A DNA stretch of 64,000 bases from Ancylobacter polymorphus (GTDB lineage: Bacteria > Pseudomonadota > Alphaproteobacteria > Rhizobiales > Xanthobacteraceae). Each line of letters begins with the position of its first letter. The first letter of the stretch is position 1. Below are positions 7,904-16,706 of this stretch, piece by piece. A program made the position numbers and the translations under genes. The stretch lies in assembly GCF_030813495.1 (NCBI RefSeq), contig NZ_JAUSUI010000002.1, positions 124,001-188,000 of the forward strand. Reading direction: 5' to 3'. The notes under the pieces were generated by a model, which made no database searches, was not told the DNA's origin, and worked only from the letters and a program-made list of their open reading frames with translations.

Positions 7904-9400
7904 ATGTCCGGTCTCGTCATGCCGGCGCCGAAGGCGGATGTGCTGGCCCGCCGCGCCCGCATCGTCGCCGATCTGCGCGCCATCGTCCCCGGCGAGGGGG
8001 TGATCGATGCCGAGGCGGAGATGCGCCCCTTCGAGAGCGACGGGGTGACGGCCTATCGCCAGCTCCCGCTCGTCGTGGTGCTGCCCTCCACCACCGAGCA
8101 GGTGTCGAAGGTGCTGGCCTATGCCCATGCCAACGGCATTCCCGTGGTGCCGCGCGGGGCGGGCACCTCGCTGTCCGGCGGGGCGCTGCCGCTGGAAGAC
8201 GGCATCCTGCTCGGCATGGGCAAGTTCAACCGCATTCTCGACATCGACTTCGAGAACCGCACCGTGGTCGCCCAGCCGGGCGTGACCAATCTCGGCATCA
8301 CCACGGCGGTGGCGCATGAGGGCTTCTATTACGCGCCCGACCCGTCCTCGCAGATCGCCTGCACCATTGGCGGCAATGTCGGCGAGAATTCCGGCGGGGT
8401 GCACTGCCTGAAATACGGGCTGACGACGAACAATGTGCTCGGCGTCGAGATGGTGCTCATATCAGGCGAGGTCATCCGCCTCGGTGGCAAGCATCTCGAT
8501 TCCGGCGGGCTGGACCTGCTCGGCCTCATCGTCGGCTCGGAAGGTCTGCTCGGCGTGGTGACGGAAGTCACGGTGCGCATCCTCAAGAAGCCGGAGACGG
8601 CGCGCGCCGTGCTGGTCGGCTTCCCCTCATCGGAAGCGGCGGGCGCCTGCGTCGCCGCCATCATCGCCGCCGGCATCATTCCCGGCGGCATGGAGATGAT
8701 GGACAAGATGATGGTCCACGCCGCCGAGGCGTTTCTCGGCGCCGGCTACCCGCTCGATGTCGAGGCGCTGCTGATCGTCGAGCTGGACGGGCCGGAGGCG
8801 GAGGTGAACCACCTCATCGAGCGCGTGGCCGAGATCGCCGGCACGCTCGGCTGCCTGACGCTGCGCGCCTCCACCAGCGAGGAGGAGCGCGTCGCCTTCT
8901 GGGCCGGGCGCAAGGCCGCCTTCCCCGCCGTGGGACGGATTTCGCCGGATTATCTCTGCATGGACGGCACGATTCCGCGCAAGGCGCTGCCGCTGGTGCT
9001 GAAGCGGATGGAGGAGATGTCGGAGAAATACGGGCTGCGCTGCGGCAATGTCTTCCATGCCGGCGACGGCAATCTCCACCCGCTGATCTGCTACGACGCC
9101 AACCAGCCCGGCCAGCTGGAAAAGGCGGAAGCCTTCGGCGCCGACATCCTGCTGCTCTGCGTCGAGGTCGGCGGCGTGCTCACCGGCGAGCACGGCGTGG
9201 GGGTGGAAAAGCGCGACCTCATGCCGTCCATGTTCAATGAGATCGACCTCGCCCATCAGCAGCGGCTGAAATGCGCCTTCGATCCCGACGCGCTGCTCAA
9301 CCCCGGCAAGGTGTTCCCGGTGCTGCACCGCTGCGCCGAACTGGGCCGCATGCATGTCTCGGGCGGCAAGCTGCCCTTCCCCGACCTGCCGCGCTTCTGA
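7904..9400 (+). CDS. glcD: Glycolate oxidase subunit GlcD (FAD-linked)
   Basis: Encodes 498 residues. It is the flavin subunit of the glycolate dehydrogenase complex that oxidises glycolate (and probably D-lactate) to glyoxylate and passes electrons on through GlcF. The FAD-binding motif PRGAGTSLSGGALP is near residues 84-97, followed by the C-terminal FAD-oxidase domain with FHAGDGNLHPL and GEHGVGVEKR near residue 427; length is normal. The ATG at 7904 has AGGGAGGAG six bases upstream. Its TGA overlaps the ATG of the next gene by one base (TGATG). Instead of glcE, the next gene is an amidohydrolase, with glcE and glcF after it. Confidence 0.95.
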   Translation: MSGLVMPAPKADVLARRARIVADLRAIVPGEGVIDAEAEMRPFESDGVTAYRQLPLVVVLPSTTEQVSKVLAYAHANGIPVVPRGAGTSLSGGALPLEDGILLGMGKFNRILDIDFENRTVVAQPGVTNLGITTAVAHEGFYYAPDPSSQIACTIGGNVGENSGGVHCLKYGLTTNNVLGVEMVLISGEVIRLGGKHLDSGGLDLLGLIVGSEGLLGVVTEVTVRILKKPETARAVLVGFPSSEAAGACVAAIIAAGIIPGGMEMMDKMMVHAAEAFLGAGYPLDVEALLIVELDGPEAEVNHLIERVAEIAGTLGCLTLRASTSEEERVAFWAGRKAAFPAVGRISPDYLCMDGTIPRKALPLVLKRMEEMSEKYGLRCGNVFHAGDGNLHPLICYDANQPGQLEKAEAFGADILLLCVEVGGVLTGEHGVGVEKRDLMPSMFNEIDLAHQQRLKCAFDPDALLNPGKVFPVLHRCAELGRMHVSGGKLPFPDLPRF

Positions 9401-10821
9401 TGGCGACGCTCCTCGTCCGCAACGCCACGGTGCTCGTCACCATGGATGACGCCCGCCGCGAGATATCCGGCGGCGGCCTGTTCGCGCGCGACGGGATGAT
9501 CGTCGAGGTGGGGCCGAGCGAGAGCCTGCCGGCCAGCGCCGACGCGGTGCTCGACCTCTCCGGCCATGTGCTGCTGCCCGGTCTGGTGAACGCCCACCAC
9601 CATCTCGACCAGACGCTGACCCGCGCTTTGCCCGCCGCACAGAACGTCAATCTGTTCCGCTGGCTTGGCGCGCATTACCGGCTGTGGGCGGCGCGCACGC
9701 CGGAGGCCTCGCGCACAGCGACGCTGGTGGGGCTGGCGGAACTCGCGCTGTCGGGCTGCACCACCTGCTTCGACCACGCCTATGTCTTTCGCAATGGCTG
9801 CGCGGTGGACGACCAGATCGCCGCCGCCCGCGAGATCGGGTTGCGCTTCATGGTCTCGCGCGGCTCCATGTCGCTCGGCCAGTCCCGGGGCGGCCTGCCG
9901 CCGGATGACTGCGTGGAGGACGAGGACGCCATCCTCGCCGATTGTGAGCGGGCGATCGCCCGCTATCACGACGCCGCGCCGGGTTCGCTGCTGCAGATCG
10001 CCCTCGCCCCCTGCTCGCCCTTCTCGGTGACGCCGGAACTGATGCGGGCGAGCGCGGCGCTGGCGCGGGACAAGGGCGTGCGGCTGCACACCCATCTCGC
10101 CGAGACCATCGACGAGGAACGCTTCACCCTGGAACGCTTCGGCAAGCGCCCCGTCGCCTATATGGAGGAACTGGGCTGGCTGGGGAGCGACGTCTGGTTC
10201 GCCCATGCGGTGCATGTGAACGCGCATGAGATCGGCTGCTTCAGAGGCGCCGGGGTCGGTGTGTGCCATTGCCCCTCCTCGAACATGCGCCTCGCCTCCG
10301 GCATCGCCCCGGTGCGGGCCTATCGGGCGGCAGGGGTCCAGGTCGGGCTCGGCGTCGACGGCTCGGCCTCCAATGACGGCAACAACCTGCTCACCGAGGC
10401 ACGGCAGGCCATGCTGCTGGCGCGGCTGCAGATTAGCCTGCGCCCGCCCGAGGGGCCGGACACCACGCTCTCGACCTCGGACCCCTCGCGCGACGCGGAG
10501 TGGATGAGCGCGCGCGAGGCGCTGGAACTCGCCACGCTGGGCGGGGCTGCGGTGCTCGGGCGCAGGGATATCGGCGCGCTGGCGCCCGGCATGTGCGCGG
10601 ACTTCTTCGCCCTGCGGCTCGACGATGTCGCCTTTGCCGGCGGCCTTGCCGACCCGGTCGCCGCCGCCCTGTTCTGCACGCCGGGGCGCGCCGCCTTCAC
10701 TTATGTCCACGGTCGGCCGGTGGTGGCCCATGGCGAGGTGGTGACCATCGACCTGCCCTCCGTCGTGGCGGAACACAACACGCATGCCGCGCGGCTCGCC
10801 GCGCTTTCGGGAGTGGCTTGA
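9400..10821 (+). CDS. 8-oxoguanine deaminase-type amidohydrolase
   Basis: About 473 residues of the metal-dependent amidohydrolase superfamily (TrzN/ATZ/guanine-deaminase branch). Visible metal ligands are NAHHHLD (His66 and His68), HTHLAET near residue 230 and GLGVDGSASNDGNN near 325. The TFDHAYVF-like segment and CHCPSSNMRLASG match enzymes known as 8-oxoguanine deaminase, which convert 8-oxoguanine to urate; related members act on guanine, isoxanthopterin or s-triazines, so the substrate is inferred. The start overlaps the glcD stop by one base and its stop is one base before the glcE ATG, so it is translationally embedded in the glycolate oxidase operon. Probably cytosolic. Confidence 0.82.
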   Translation: MATLLVRNATVLVTMDDARREISGGGLFARDGMIVEVGPSESLPASADAVLDLSGHVLLPGLVNAHHHLDQTLTRALPAAQNVNLFRWLGAHYRLWAARTPEASRTATLVGLAELALSGCTTCFDHAYVFRNGCAVDDQIAAAREIGLRFMVSRGSMSLGQSRGGLPPDDCVEDEDAILADCERAIARYHDAAPGSLLQIALAPCSPFSVTPELMRASAALARDKGVRLHTHLAETIDEERFTLERFGKRPVAYMEELGWLGSDVWFAHAVHVNAHEIGCFRGAGVGVCHCPSSNMRLASGIAPVRAYRAAGVQVGLGVDGSASNDGNNLLTEARQAMLLARLQISLRPPEGPDTTLSTSDPSRDAEWMSAREALELATLGGAAVLGRRDIGALAPGMCADFFALRLDDVAFAGGLADPVAAALFCTPGRAAFTYVHGRPVVAHGEVVTIDLPSVVAEHNTHAARLAALSGVA

Positions 10822-10822
10822 G

Positions 10823-12166
10823 ATGAGCGAGAGGCTGTGTCCGCGCGATGAGGCCGACGTGGTGGAGGCCGTGCGCTGGGCGGTGTCGAACGGGCGGACC
10901 CTCGATGTCGCCGGGTCCGGTTCCAAGGCCGGGCTTGGCCGCCACATCCAGACCGACGCCACGCTGGAGCTCAGCGGCCTTTCCGGTGTCACCCTCTATG
11001 AGCCGGAGGAGCTGGTGCTGAGCGCCAAGGCGGGGACGCAAGTGGCGGAGATCGAGGCGCTGGTCGCCGCGTCCAAGCAGATGCTGGCCTTCGAGCCGAT
11101 GGATTTCGGCCCACTGCTCGGCCTGGCGCCGGGCGGCGGCACGCTGGGCGGGCTGATGGCCTGCAACCTCGCCGGCCCGCGCCGGCCGAGCGCCGGGGCG
11201 GCGCGCGACCATGCGCTCGGCATCCGCGCCGTCTCCGGCCGGGCGGAAGCGTTCAAGGCCGGTGGGCGGGTGGTGAAGAACGTCACCGGCTATGACCTGC
11301 CGCGCGGGCTGGCGGGCTCCTATGGCACGCTCGCCGCCTTCACCGAACTCACCATCAAGGTGCTGCCGCGCCCGGAGACGGTGGAGACGCTGCTGCTGCT
11401 CGGCCTCGACCCGGCCGCGGCGGCGGCGGCCATGAGCGCGGCGGTCGGCTCCTATTACGACGTGTCCGGCGCCGCGCATGTGCCGGAAGCGGTGGCGGCC
11501 GCGATTGCCGCCGTCGCCGGGGCGGGGACGGCCGTGACCGCCCTGCGGCTGGAGGGGGTGCAGCCCTCGATTCGCCACCGCCGCGGCAAGCTGGAGGCGA
11601 TGCTGCGCACCCATGGCACGCTGTCCTTCCTCGACGCCGACGCGTCGCGCGGCTTCTGGCAGGCGGTGCGCGACGTGACGCCGTTTGCGGTGCCGTTGCC
11701 CCCCGCTCTGCCCGATCCTGCCCTCATGGCCGGGCTTGACCCCGCCACCCAGAGTGAAGCCGTGCTCCGGCCTCAAGGCCTGGGTCCCCGGGTCAAGCCC
11801 GGGGATGAGGGAGCACATTTGGAAAATCACCCCGCCCTCTGGCGCATCTCGGTGGCGCCGATGGCGGGGCCGTCCGTCGGCGCGGCGCTGCGCGAGATCG
11901 GCGCGCGCTGCCTTTATGACTGGGCCGGCGGCCTGGTCTGGGCGGAGATGCCCGGCGCCGAGCCGCAGACCGCGGCGGTGCGCGCGGCGGTGGCGGCGGC
12001 CGGCGGCGGGCATGCGACGCTGATCCGCGCCTCGGCGGCGGCGCGGGCGGCGGAAGAGGTGTTCCAGCCGCTCGACCCCATCACCGGCGCGCTGATCGCC
12101 CGGATGAAGAACGGCTTCGACCCCGGGCGCGTGCTGAGCCCCGGGCGCATCTATGCGGGAGTGTGA
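10823..12166 (+). CDS. glcE: Glycolate oxidase subunit GlcE (FAD-binding)
   Basis: About 447 residues, the second FAD-binding subunit of glycolate oxidase, required with GlcD and GlcF for activity. PMDFGPLL and LGGLMACNLAGPRRPS (about residues 92-130) and VVKNVTGYDLPRGLAGSYGTL (ends near 168) are characteristic. Normal GlcE proteins are nearer 350-410 residues. Here residues about 302-331 (starting MAGLDPATQ and ending VKPGDEG) are encoded by a palindromic repeat inserted in frame before the conserved LWRISVAPM segment. The frame stays open and the C-terminal FDPGRVLSPGR motif is intact, so the protein may still work. It starts one base after the amidohydrolase stop. Confidence 0.93.
   Translation: MSERLCPRDEADVVEAVRWAVSNGRTLDVAGSGSKAGLGRHIQTDATLELSGLSGVTLYEPEELVLSAKAGTQVAEIEALVAASKQMLAFEPMDFGPLLGLAPGGGTLGGLMACNLAGPRRPSAGAARDHALGIRAVSGRAEAFKAGGRVVKNVTGYDLPRGLAGSYGTLAAFTELTIKVLPRPETVETLLLLGLDPAAAAAAMSAAVGSYYDVSGAAHVPEAVAAAIAAVAGAGTAVTALRLEGVQPSIRHRRGKLEAMLRTHGTLSFLDADASRGFWQAVRDVTPFAVPLPPALPDPALMAGLDPATQSEAVLRPQGLGPRVKPGDEGAHLENHPALWRISVAPMAGPSVGAALREIGARCLYDWAGGLVWAEMPGAEPQTAAVRAAVAAAGGGHATLIRASAAARAAEEVFQPLDPITGALIARMKNGFDPGRVLSPGRIYAGV
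11726..11816. repeat. Palindromic repeat element inside glcE
   Basis: GTGCTCC at 11762-11768 pairs with GGAGCAC at 11810-11816, and TCCCCGGG at 11785-11792 pairs with CCCGGGGA at 11798-11805 around TCAAG, making a long hairpin. The preceding stretch from 11726 (ATGGCCGGGCTTGACCCCGC) looks like a related half-element. Short palindromes of this type (GGGCTTGACCCGGGG cores) are widely dispersed between genes in Hyphomicrobiales genomes. Here the element is wholly within a coding frame. Confidence 0.8.
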
Positions 12167-12169
12167 GCC

Positions 12170-13489
12170 ATGCAGACGAACTTCTCCCTCGCCCAGCTGG
12201 CCGATCCGCAGACCGCACGTTCCGAGCAGGTGCTCCGCGCGTGCGTCCATTGCGGCTTCTGCACCGCCACCTGCCCGACCTATGTGCTGCTGGGGGATGA
12301 ACTGGATTCCCCGCGCGGACGAATCTACCTCATCAAGGGCATGCTGGAGAACGACCGGCCGGCGACACAGGAAGTCGCCAAGCATATCGACCGCTGCCTT
12401 TCCTGCCTCTCCTGCATGACCACCTGCCCCTCGGGCGTGCATTACATGCATCTGATCGACCATGCGCGCGACCATGTGGAGGCGACCTATGACCGGCCGC
12501 TGATGGACCGGCTGACGCGGGCGCTGCTGGCGCGGGTGCTGCCGAGCCGCACGCTGTTCCGCCTCGCCATTGGCGGCGCGATGGTGGCCAAGCCCTTCGC
12601 CGGCCTGTTCGCGTCCATCCCCGGCCTCGCGCCGGTGGCCGCCATGCTGCGCCTCGCCCCCGCCCGGCCGGCGACGCGGTCGGCGGATGAGGGCGTGCGC
12701 CGCTTCGCCGCCCAAGGCACCCGCCGCGCCCGCGTCGCCCTGCTCGATGGCTGCGCCCAGCCGGTACTGCGGCCGGAGATCGACGCGGCGGCGATCCGCC
12801 TGCTCACCCGCTTGGGGGTGGAGATCGTCCGCCCCGTCGGCGGGGGCTGCTGCGGCTCGCTCACCCACCATATGGGCAAGGAGGAGCTGGCGCTCGCCAA
12901 TGCCCGCGCCAATGTCGACGCCTGGATGCGCGAGATCGAGGGCGAGGGGCTGGATGCGATTCTCGTCACCACCTCGGGCTGCGGCACGACAATCAAGGAT
13001 TACGGCCACATGCTGCGTACCGACCCGGCCTATGCCGAGCGCGCGGCGAAGGTGTCGGCGCTGGCAAAGGATGTGAGCGAGTTTCTCGCCGCGCAGGAGC
13101 TTCCCGCGCCGGTGATCGCACCGGGCATTCGCGTCGCCTATCACTCCGCCTGCTCGCTGCAGCACGGCCAGCGCGTGCGCACCGCGCCGAAGGCGCTGCT
13201 GGCTAGCGCCGGCTTCACCGTGCTGGAGCCGGCCGAAGGGCATTTGTGCTGCGGTTCGGCCGGCACCTACAACATCCTCCAGCCGGAGATCGCCGGCCGG
13301 CTGCGCGCGCGCAAGGTCGCGAATATCGAGCGCACCGATCCGCAGGTGATTGCCGCCGGCAATATTGGCTGCATGACGCAGATCGGCGGCGGCACGCGCG
13401 TGCCGGTCGTCCACACGGTGGAACTGTTGGACTGGGCGACCGGCGGGCCGATGCCGGCCGAGCTGGCGGGGCTGCGCGCGGCGGCGTGA
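12170..13489 (+). CDS. glcF: Glycolate oxidase iron-sulfur subunit GlcF
   Basis: 439 residues. It carries two ferredoxin-type 4Fe-4S clusters, CVHCGFCTATCPTY near residues 25-38 and CLSCLSCMTTCPSG near 76-89, and two CCG (heterodisulfide-reductase-like) domains with GCCGSLTHHMG and LCCGSAGTYN. It passes electrons from the GlcD/GlcE flavins to the quinone pool and is usually associated with the inner membrane. Its ATG lies three bases after the glcE stop, as the last gene of the operon. Length and motifs are complete. Confidence 0.95.
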   Translation: MQTNFSLAQLADPQTARSEQVLRACVHCGFCTATCPTYVLLGDELDSPRGRIYLIKGMLENDRPATQEVAKHIDRCLSCLSCMTTCPSGVHYMHLIDHARDHVEATYDRPLMDRLTRALLARVLPSRTLFRLAIGGAMVAKPFAGLFASIPGLAPVAAMLRLAPARPATRSADEGVRRFAAQGTRRARVALLDGCAQPVLRPEIDAAAIRLLTRLGVEIVRPVGGGCCGSLTHHMGKEELALANARANVDAWMREIEGEGLDAILVTTSGCGTTIKDYGHMLRTDPAYAERAAKVSALAKDVSEFLAAQELPAPVIAPGIRVAYHSACSLQHGQRVRTAPKALLASAGFTVLEPAEGHLCCGSAGTYNILQPEIAGRLRARKVANIERTDPQVIAAGNIGCMTQIGGGTRVPVVHTVELLDWATGGPMPAELAGLRAAA

Positions 13490-13553
13490 CGGGCTGACGG
13501 CGCGGCGGCGGGCGGTTAGGGTGGGATTTCCCCGCTGCGTCGTCAGGTCTTCC

Positions 13554-14552
13554 ATGTCCTCTCTCCTTCCGCGTCCCCGTCTTCTCGTCCTCTCCCTCGG
13601 CGGCACCATCACCATGACCACGGCGCCCGATGGCGGCATCGCGCCGACACTGGGCGCGGCCGAGCTGGTGGCGGCGGTGCCCGGCCTCGCCGAGGTGGCG
13701 GACATCGAGGCGCGCTCGCCCATGAAGGTCGGCAGTGCCTCGCTGACGCTGGAGAACATCGCCGCCGTGGCGGGCGAGATCCGCGCCGGCTTCGCCGCCG
13801 GCATGGATGGCGCGGTGGTCATTCAGGGCACCGACACCATCGAGGAAACCGCTTTCGCGCTCGACCTGCTGGTGCCGGGCGAGCGGCCGGTGGTGGTGGT
13901 CGGTGCCATGCGCGGCCCGCAGCAGCCGGGCGCCGACGGCCCGGCCAATCTTCTCGCCGCCGCCCTCGTCGCCGCCAGCGACGCGGCGCGCGGGCTCGGC
14001 ACGCTGGTGGTGCTGAATGACGAGATCCACGCTGCCCGCTTCGTGCGCAAGGCGCACACCGCGCTCACCTCCGCCTTCGTCTCCGACATGGCCGGCCCGC
14101 TCGGTCTGGTGGCGGAGGGGAGGGTGCGGCTGCTGACCCGCCTGGCGCGCCCGGCGCTGGCCTTCGACCCCGGCACGGCGCCGCTGCCGCCGGTGGCGCT
14201 CATCAAGATCGCCATGGGCGACGATGGCAGGCTGCTGCGCGCCGTGCCCGATCTCGGCTATGCCGGCCTCGTCATCGAGGGGGCGGGGGCGGGCCATGTG
14301 CCGGGCGCGCTGGCGCCGCTGGTCGGCGAGGTGGCGGCGCGCCTGCCGGTGGCGCTGGCCAGCCGGACGCTGGCGGGGCCGGTCTTCGCCCGCACCTATG
14401 GCTATCCCGGCTCGGAGATCGACCTGCTGGCGCGCGGCGTGCTTTCCGCGGGGCTGCTCACCGGGGTGAAGGCGCGGCTGCTGCTCACGCTGGCGCTGGC
14501 CGCCGGCGCCGACCGGGCGGCGCTGGCGCAGGCTCTGGCCGCCTATGAGTAA
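13554..14552 (+). CDS. L-asparaginase family protein
   Basis: 332 residues. The first catalytic Thr is in SLGGTIT (Thr18) and the second motif is IQGTDTIEET (Thr93, Asp94). The second motif has Gln where the classical enzymes have His (HGTDT), a substitution seen in several bacterial branches. The AMRGPQQPGADGPANL segment is also typical. There is no signal peptide, so it is probably cytosolic despite similarity to type II enzymes. The predicted reaction is hydrolysis of L-asparagine to aspartate and ammonia. It follows glcF by 64 bp on the same strand and may be co-transcribed; no functional link is evident. Upstream ATG/GTG codons lack support. Confidence 0.85.
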   Translation: MSSLLPRPRLLVLSLGGTITMTTAPDGGIAPTLGAAELVAAVPGLAEVADIEARSPMKVGSASLTLENIAAVAGEIRAGFAAGMDGAVVIQGTDTIEETAFALDLLVPGERPVVVVGAMRGPQQPGADGPANLLAAALVAASDAARGLGTLVVLNDEIHAARFVRKAHTALTSAFVSDMAGPLGLVAEGRVRLLTRLARPALAFDPGTAPLPPVALIKIAMGDDGRLLRAVPDLGYAGLVIEGAGAGHVPGALAPLVGEVAARLPVALASRTLAGPVFARTYGYPGSEIDLLARGVLSAGLLTGVKARLLLTLALAAGADRAALAQALAAYE

Positions 14553-14612
14553 GCCCGCCGGCCGGCGGCGCTGAGCCCGCTGCCCACAACCACCGGCAAG
14601 ACTGGCGCAAGC

Positions 14613-14650
14613 CACATGTCCTTTTGTGCCGCGAGGTAAAAGGACAAGTG
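14613..14650 (+). promoter_or_regulatory. Inverted repeat directly upstream of the chemoreceptor start
   Basis: CACATGTCCTTTT at 14613-14625 and AAAAGGACAAGTG at 14638-14650 are inverted repeats matching at 12 of 13 positions, with a 12-base loop. The right arm abuts the GGAGG ribosome-binding site at about 14650-14654. It could be a protein operator or a messenger hairpin that controls access to the ribosome-binding site. Confidence 0.5.
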
Positions 14651-14660
14651 GAGGTATCTC

Positions 14661-16685
14661 GTGGGCACGATGCGTCTCGGCATCGCGATGAAGCTCGGCA
14701 TTGCGTCCGTGCTGCTCGTTCTTCTCTCCTGCGGCGTGCTGGTGAGCCGGCATTTCGCCATGGCGAGCATCGAGGAGGCGAACGAAGCCGCGGAGCGGCA
14801 GGCGACGATCCTGAACGAGAGCGAGGAAGTGGCCGATCTGCTGACCCGCATTCAGCTCAACGCCACGGAGATGCGGCTGTCCTTCGCCAATCCCAATAAT
14901 GAGGCGCTGCTCGGCGCGGTGAACGCCGACATCGCGGCGGCGCAGGGCCGGCTCGACCGGCTGATGGCGCTGGAAACCCATGACGATGATCGCGCGGATT
15001 TCGTGAAGCTCAAGCAGCTGCTCGGCGCGTTCGGCGCCGTCACGGCGCAGGTGCATGATTCGGAGAAGACGCAGCAGCAGCTCGTCGAGGCCCGCCCGGC
15101 CCTCGCCATGCGGGCGCGCACGCACTTCTCCACGCTCGCCGGACAGATGCTCGAACTCGGCCAGACCGACATGGCCAGCAATCTCCAGCCGCTGGAACAG
15201 CTGGTGGACAACATCAATCTCGCCGCCTCCACCTATATGCTGGAAGGCGACGCCAAGCAGCTCAAGCGCCTCACCTCGATGCAGAACCGCGTCGTCACCA
15301 TCCTCACCGATGTGCGCACGCAGATGGGCGACAACGCTCAGGTGGCGCAGACGGTAGAGACGGCGCTGAAGGATTTCGACGCCTACAGGCAGCTGATCGA
15401 CGCCAATCTCGCCCAGCTCTCCAGCCGTACCGCCCTCGTCAATGACCGCAGCGAGCCTGTCATGCGCGAGGCCAACCAGGTGCTCGACCGCGTGGTGGCG
15501 GAGACGGCCGCGCAGGCCGACGAGGCGCGGGCGCTGGCCGACCAGGCACTTACCGACGGCATGACCCGCATTCTGGTCTTCTCCGCCATCGCCATCCTGG
15601 CGGCGGTGCTGGCCGGCGCCTATTCCTTCCTCGGCATCGCCCGCCCGGTGCGGGAAGTGAGCGCGGCCATGGAGCAGGTGTCCGCCGGCGATCTGGAAGC
15701 CGCCATCCCCCATGCCGGGCGCACCGACGAGATCGGCGAGCAGGCGCGCGCGCTCACCGTGTTCCGCGATGGGCTGCGCGAGGCGGAGGCGGCCCGTGAG
15801 GAGGCGCGCCTTCTCGCCAAGCGCGCCGCCGAAAACCGCCATGCCGAGATGCGCCAGCTCGCCGACCAGTTCGAGGCGGCGGTGGGCGCGGTGGTCGACA
15901 TGGTCGCGACCGCCGCCAACGACCTGCAGGCGGCGTCCGAGGCGCTCAACGCCACGGCGGAGGAGGCGACCAACCAGGCCGGGGCGGTGGCGGCCGCCGC
16001 GCAGCTCGCCACCTCTAATGTGCAGACCGTGGCGTCGGCGATGGAGGAGCTTTCCGCCGCCGCGCAGGAAATCGGCGACCGGCTGCAGCATTCCACCGTC
16101 ATGACCGAGCGGGCGGTCGGCGAGGTCGCCGCCACCAGCGGCCAGATGAACGAGCTGAAAGCCTCGGCCGAGCAGATCGGCACCATCACCGGCCTGATCG
16201 ACTCCATTGCCGGCCAGACCAACCTTCTGGCGCTCAATGCCACCATCGAATCCGCCCGCGCCGGCGAGGCCGGGCGCGGCTTCGCCGTGGTGGCGCAGGA
16301 GGTGAAGGCGCTGGCCAGCCAGACCGCGCAGGCGACCGCCGGCATTTCCGAGCGCATTTCCGGCATTCAGGAATCGACCGGGGGCGTGCAGGGGGCCATT
16401 GCCGGCTTCAGCCACACCATCACCGAGTTGCGCAACGCCGCGGCGGCGATTTCCGCCGCCATGACCGAGCAGCACGCCACCACCTCGGAAGTCGCCCGCT
16501 CGATCCAGCAGGCGGCGAGCGGGACGCAGGAAGTGACCACCAACATCTCCGCCGTCCAGCGCACGGCGCAGGCCTCCGCCGCCGCGGCGCACCGCGTGCT
16601 GACCTCGGCGCGCGACCTGTCGCTGCAGGCGGTGACGCTGCGCCGCGAGGTGCACAGCTTCGTCGACATGGTGCGGGCGGGCTGA
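14661..16685 (+). CDS. Methyl-accepting chemotaxis protein
   Basis: 674 residues. A membrane segment near residues 8-28 is followed by a long periplasmic helical domain rich in Gln/Glu/Ala (about 30-300, four-helix-bundle type), a second membrane segment near 303-327, a HAMP linker with [18 protein letters not shown], and the cytoplasmic signalling domain with the hairpin tip [20 protein letters not shown] near 535-555. It should control the CheA kinase; no CheR-docking pentapeptide is visible at the C-terminus. The ligand is unknown. The GTG start at 14661 is chosen for the GGAGG six bases upstream; ATG at 14670 is in frame. No che genes are in the window. Confidence 0.93.
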   Translation: MGTMRLGIAMKLGIASVLLVLLSCGVLVSRHFAMASIEEANEAAERQATILNESEEVADLLTRIQLNATEMRLSFANPNNEALLGAVNADIAAAQGRLDRLMALETHDDDRADFVKLKQLLGAFGAVTAQVHDSEKTQQQLVEARPALAMRARTHFSTLAGQMLELGQTDMASNLQPLEQLVDNINLAASTYMLEGDAKQLKRLTSMQNRVVTILTDVRTQMGDNAQVAQTVETALKDFDAYRQLIDANLAQLSSRTALVNDRSEPVMREANQVLDRVVAETAAQADEARALADQALTDGMTRILVFSAIAILAAVLAGAYSFLGIARPVREVSAAMEQVSAGDLEAAIPHAGRTDEIGEQARALTVFRDGLREAEAAREEARLLAKRAAENRHAEMRQLADQFEAAVGAVVDMVATAANDLQAASEALNATAEEATNQAGAVAAAAQLATSNVQTVASAMEELSAAAQEIGDRLQHSTVMTERAVGEVAATSGQMNELKASAEQIGTITGLIDSIAGQTNLLALNATIESARAGEAGRGFAVVAQEVKALASQTAQATAGISERISGIQESTGGVQGAIAGFSHTITELRNAAAAISAAMTEQHATTSEVARSIQQAASGTQEVTTNISAVQRTAQASAAAAHRVLTSARDLSLQAVTLRREVHSFVDMVRAG

Positions 16686-16706
16686 GACCCGCCCGCGAGC
16701 GCCCCT

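Noticed and set aside
10697-13822. Very long open frame on the minus strand opposite glcE and glcF
   Set aside because: It is a shadow of GC-rich codons: Arg/His/Gly-rich translation with no domain, lying opposite genes with clear motifs.
13215-16655. Minus-strand open frame of over 1,100 codons opposite asparaginase and chemoreceptor genes
   Set aside because: Composition is His/Arg/Gly-rich without any recognisable motif, while the plus strand encodes well-conserved proteins.
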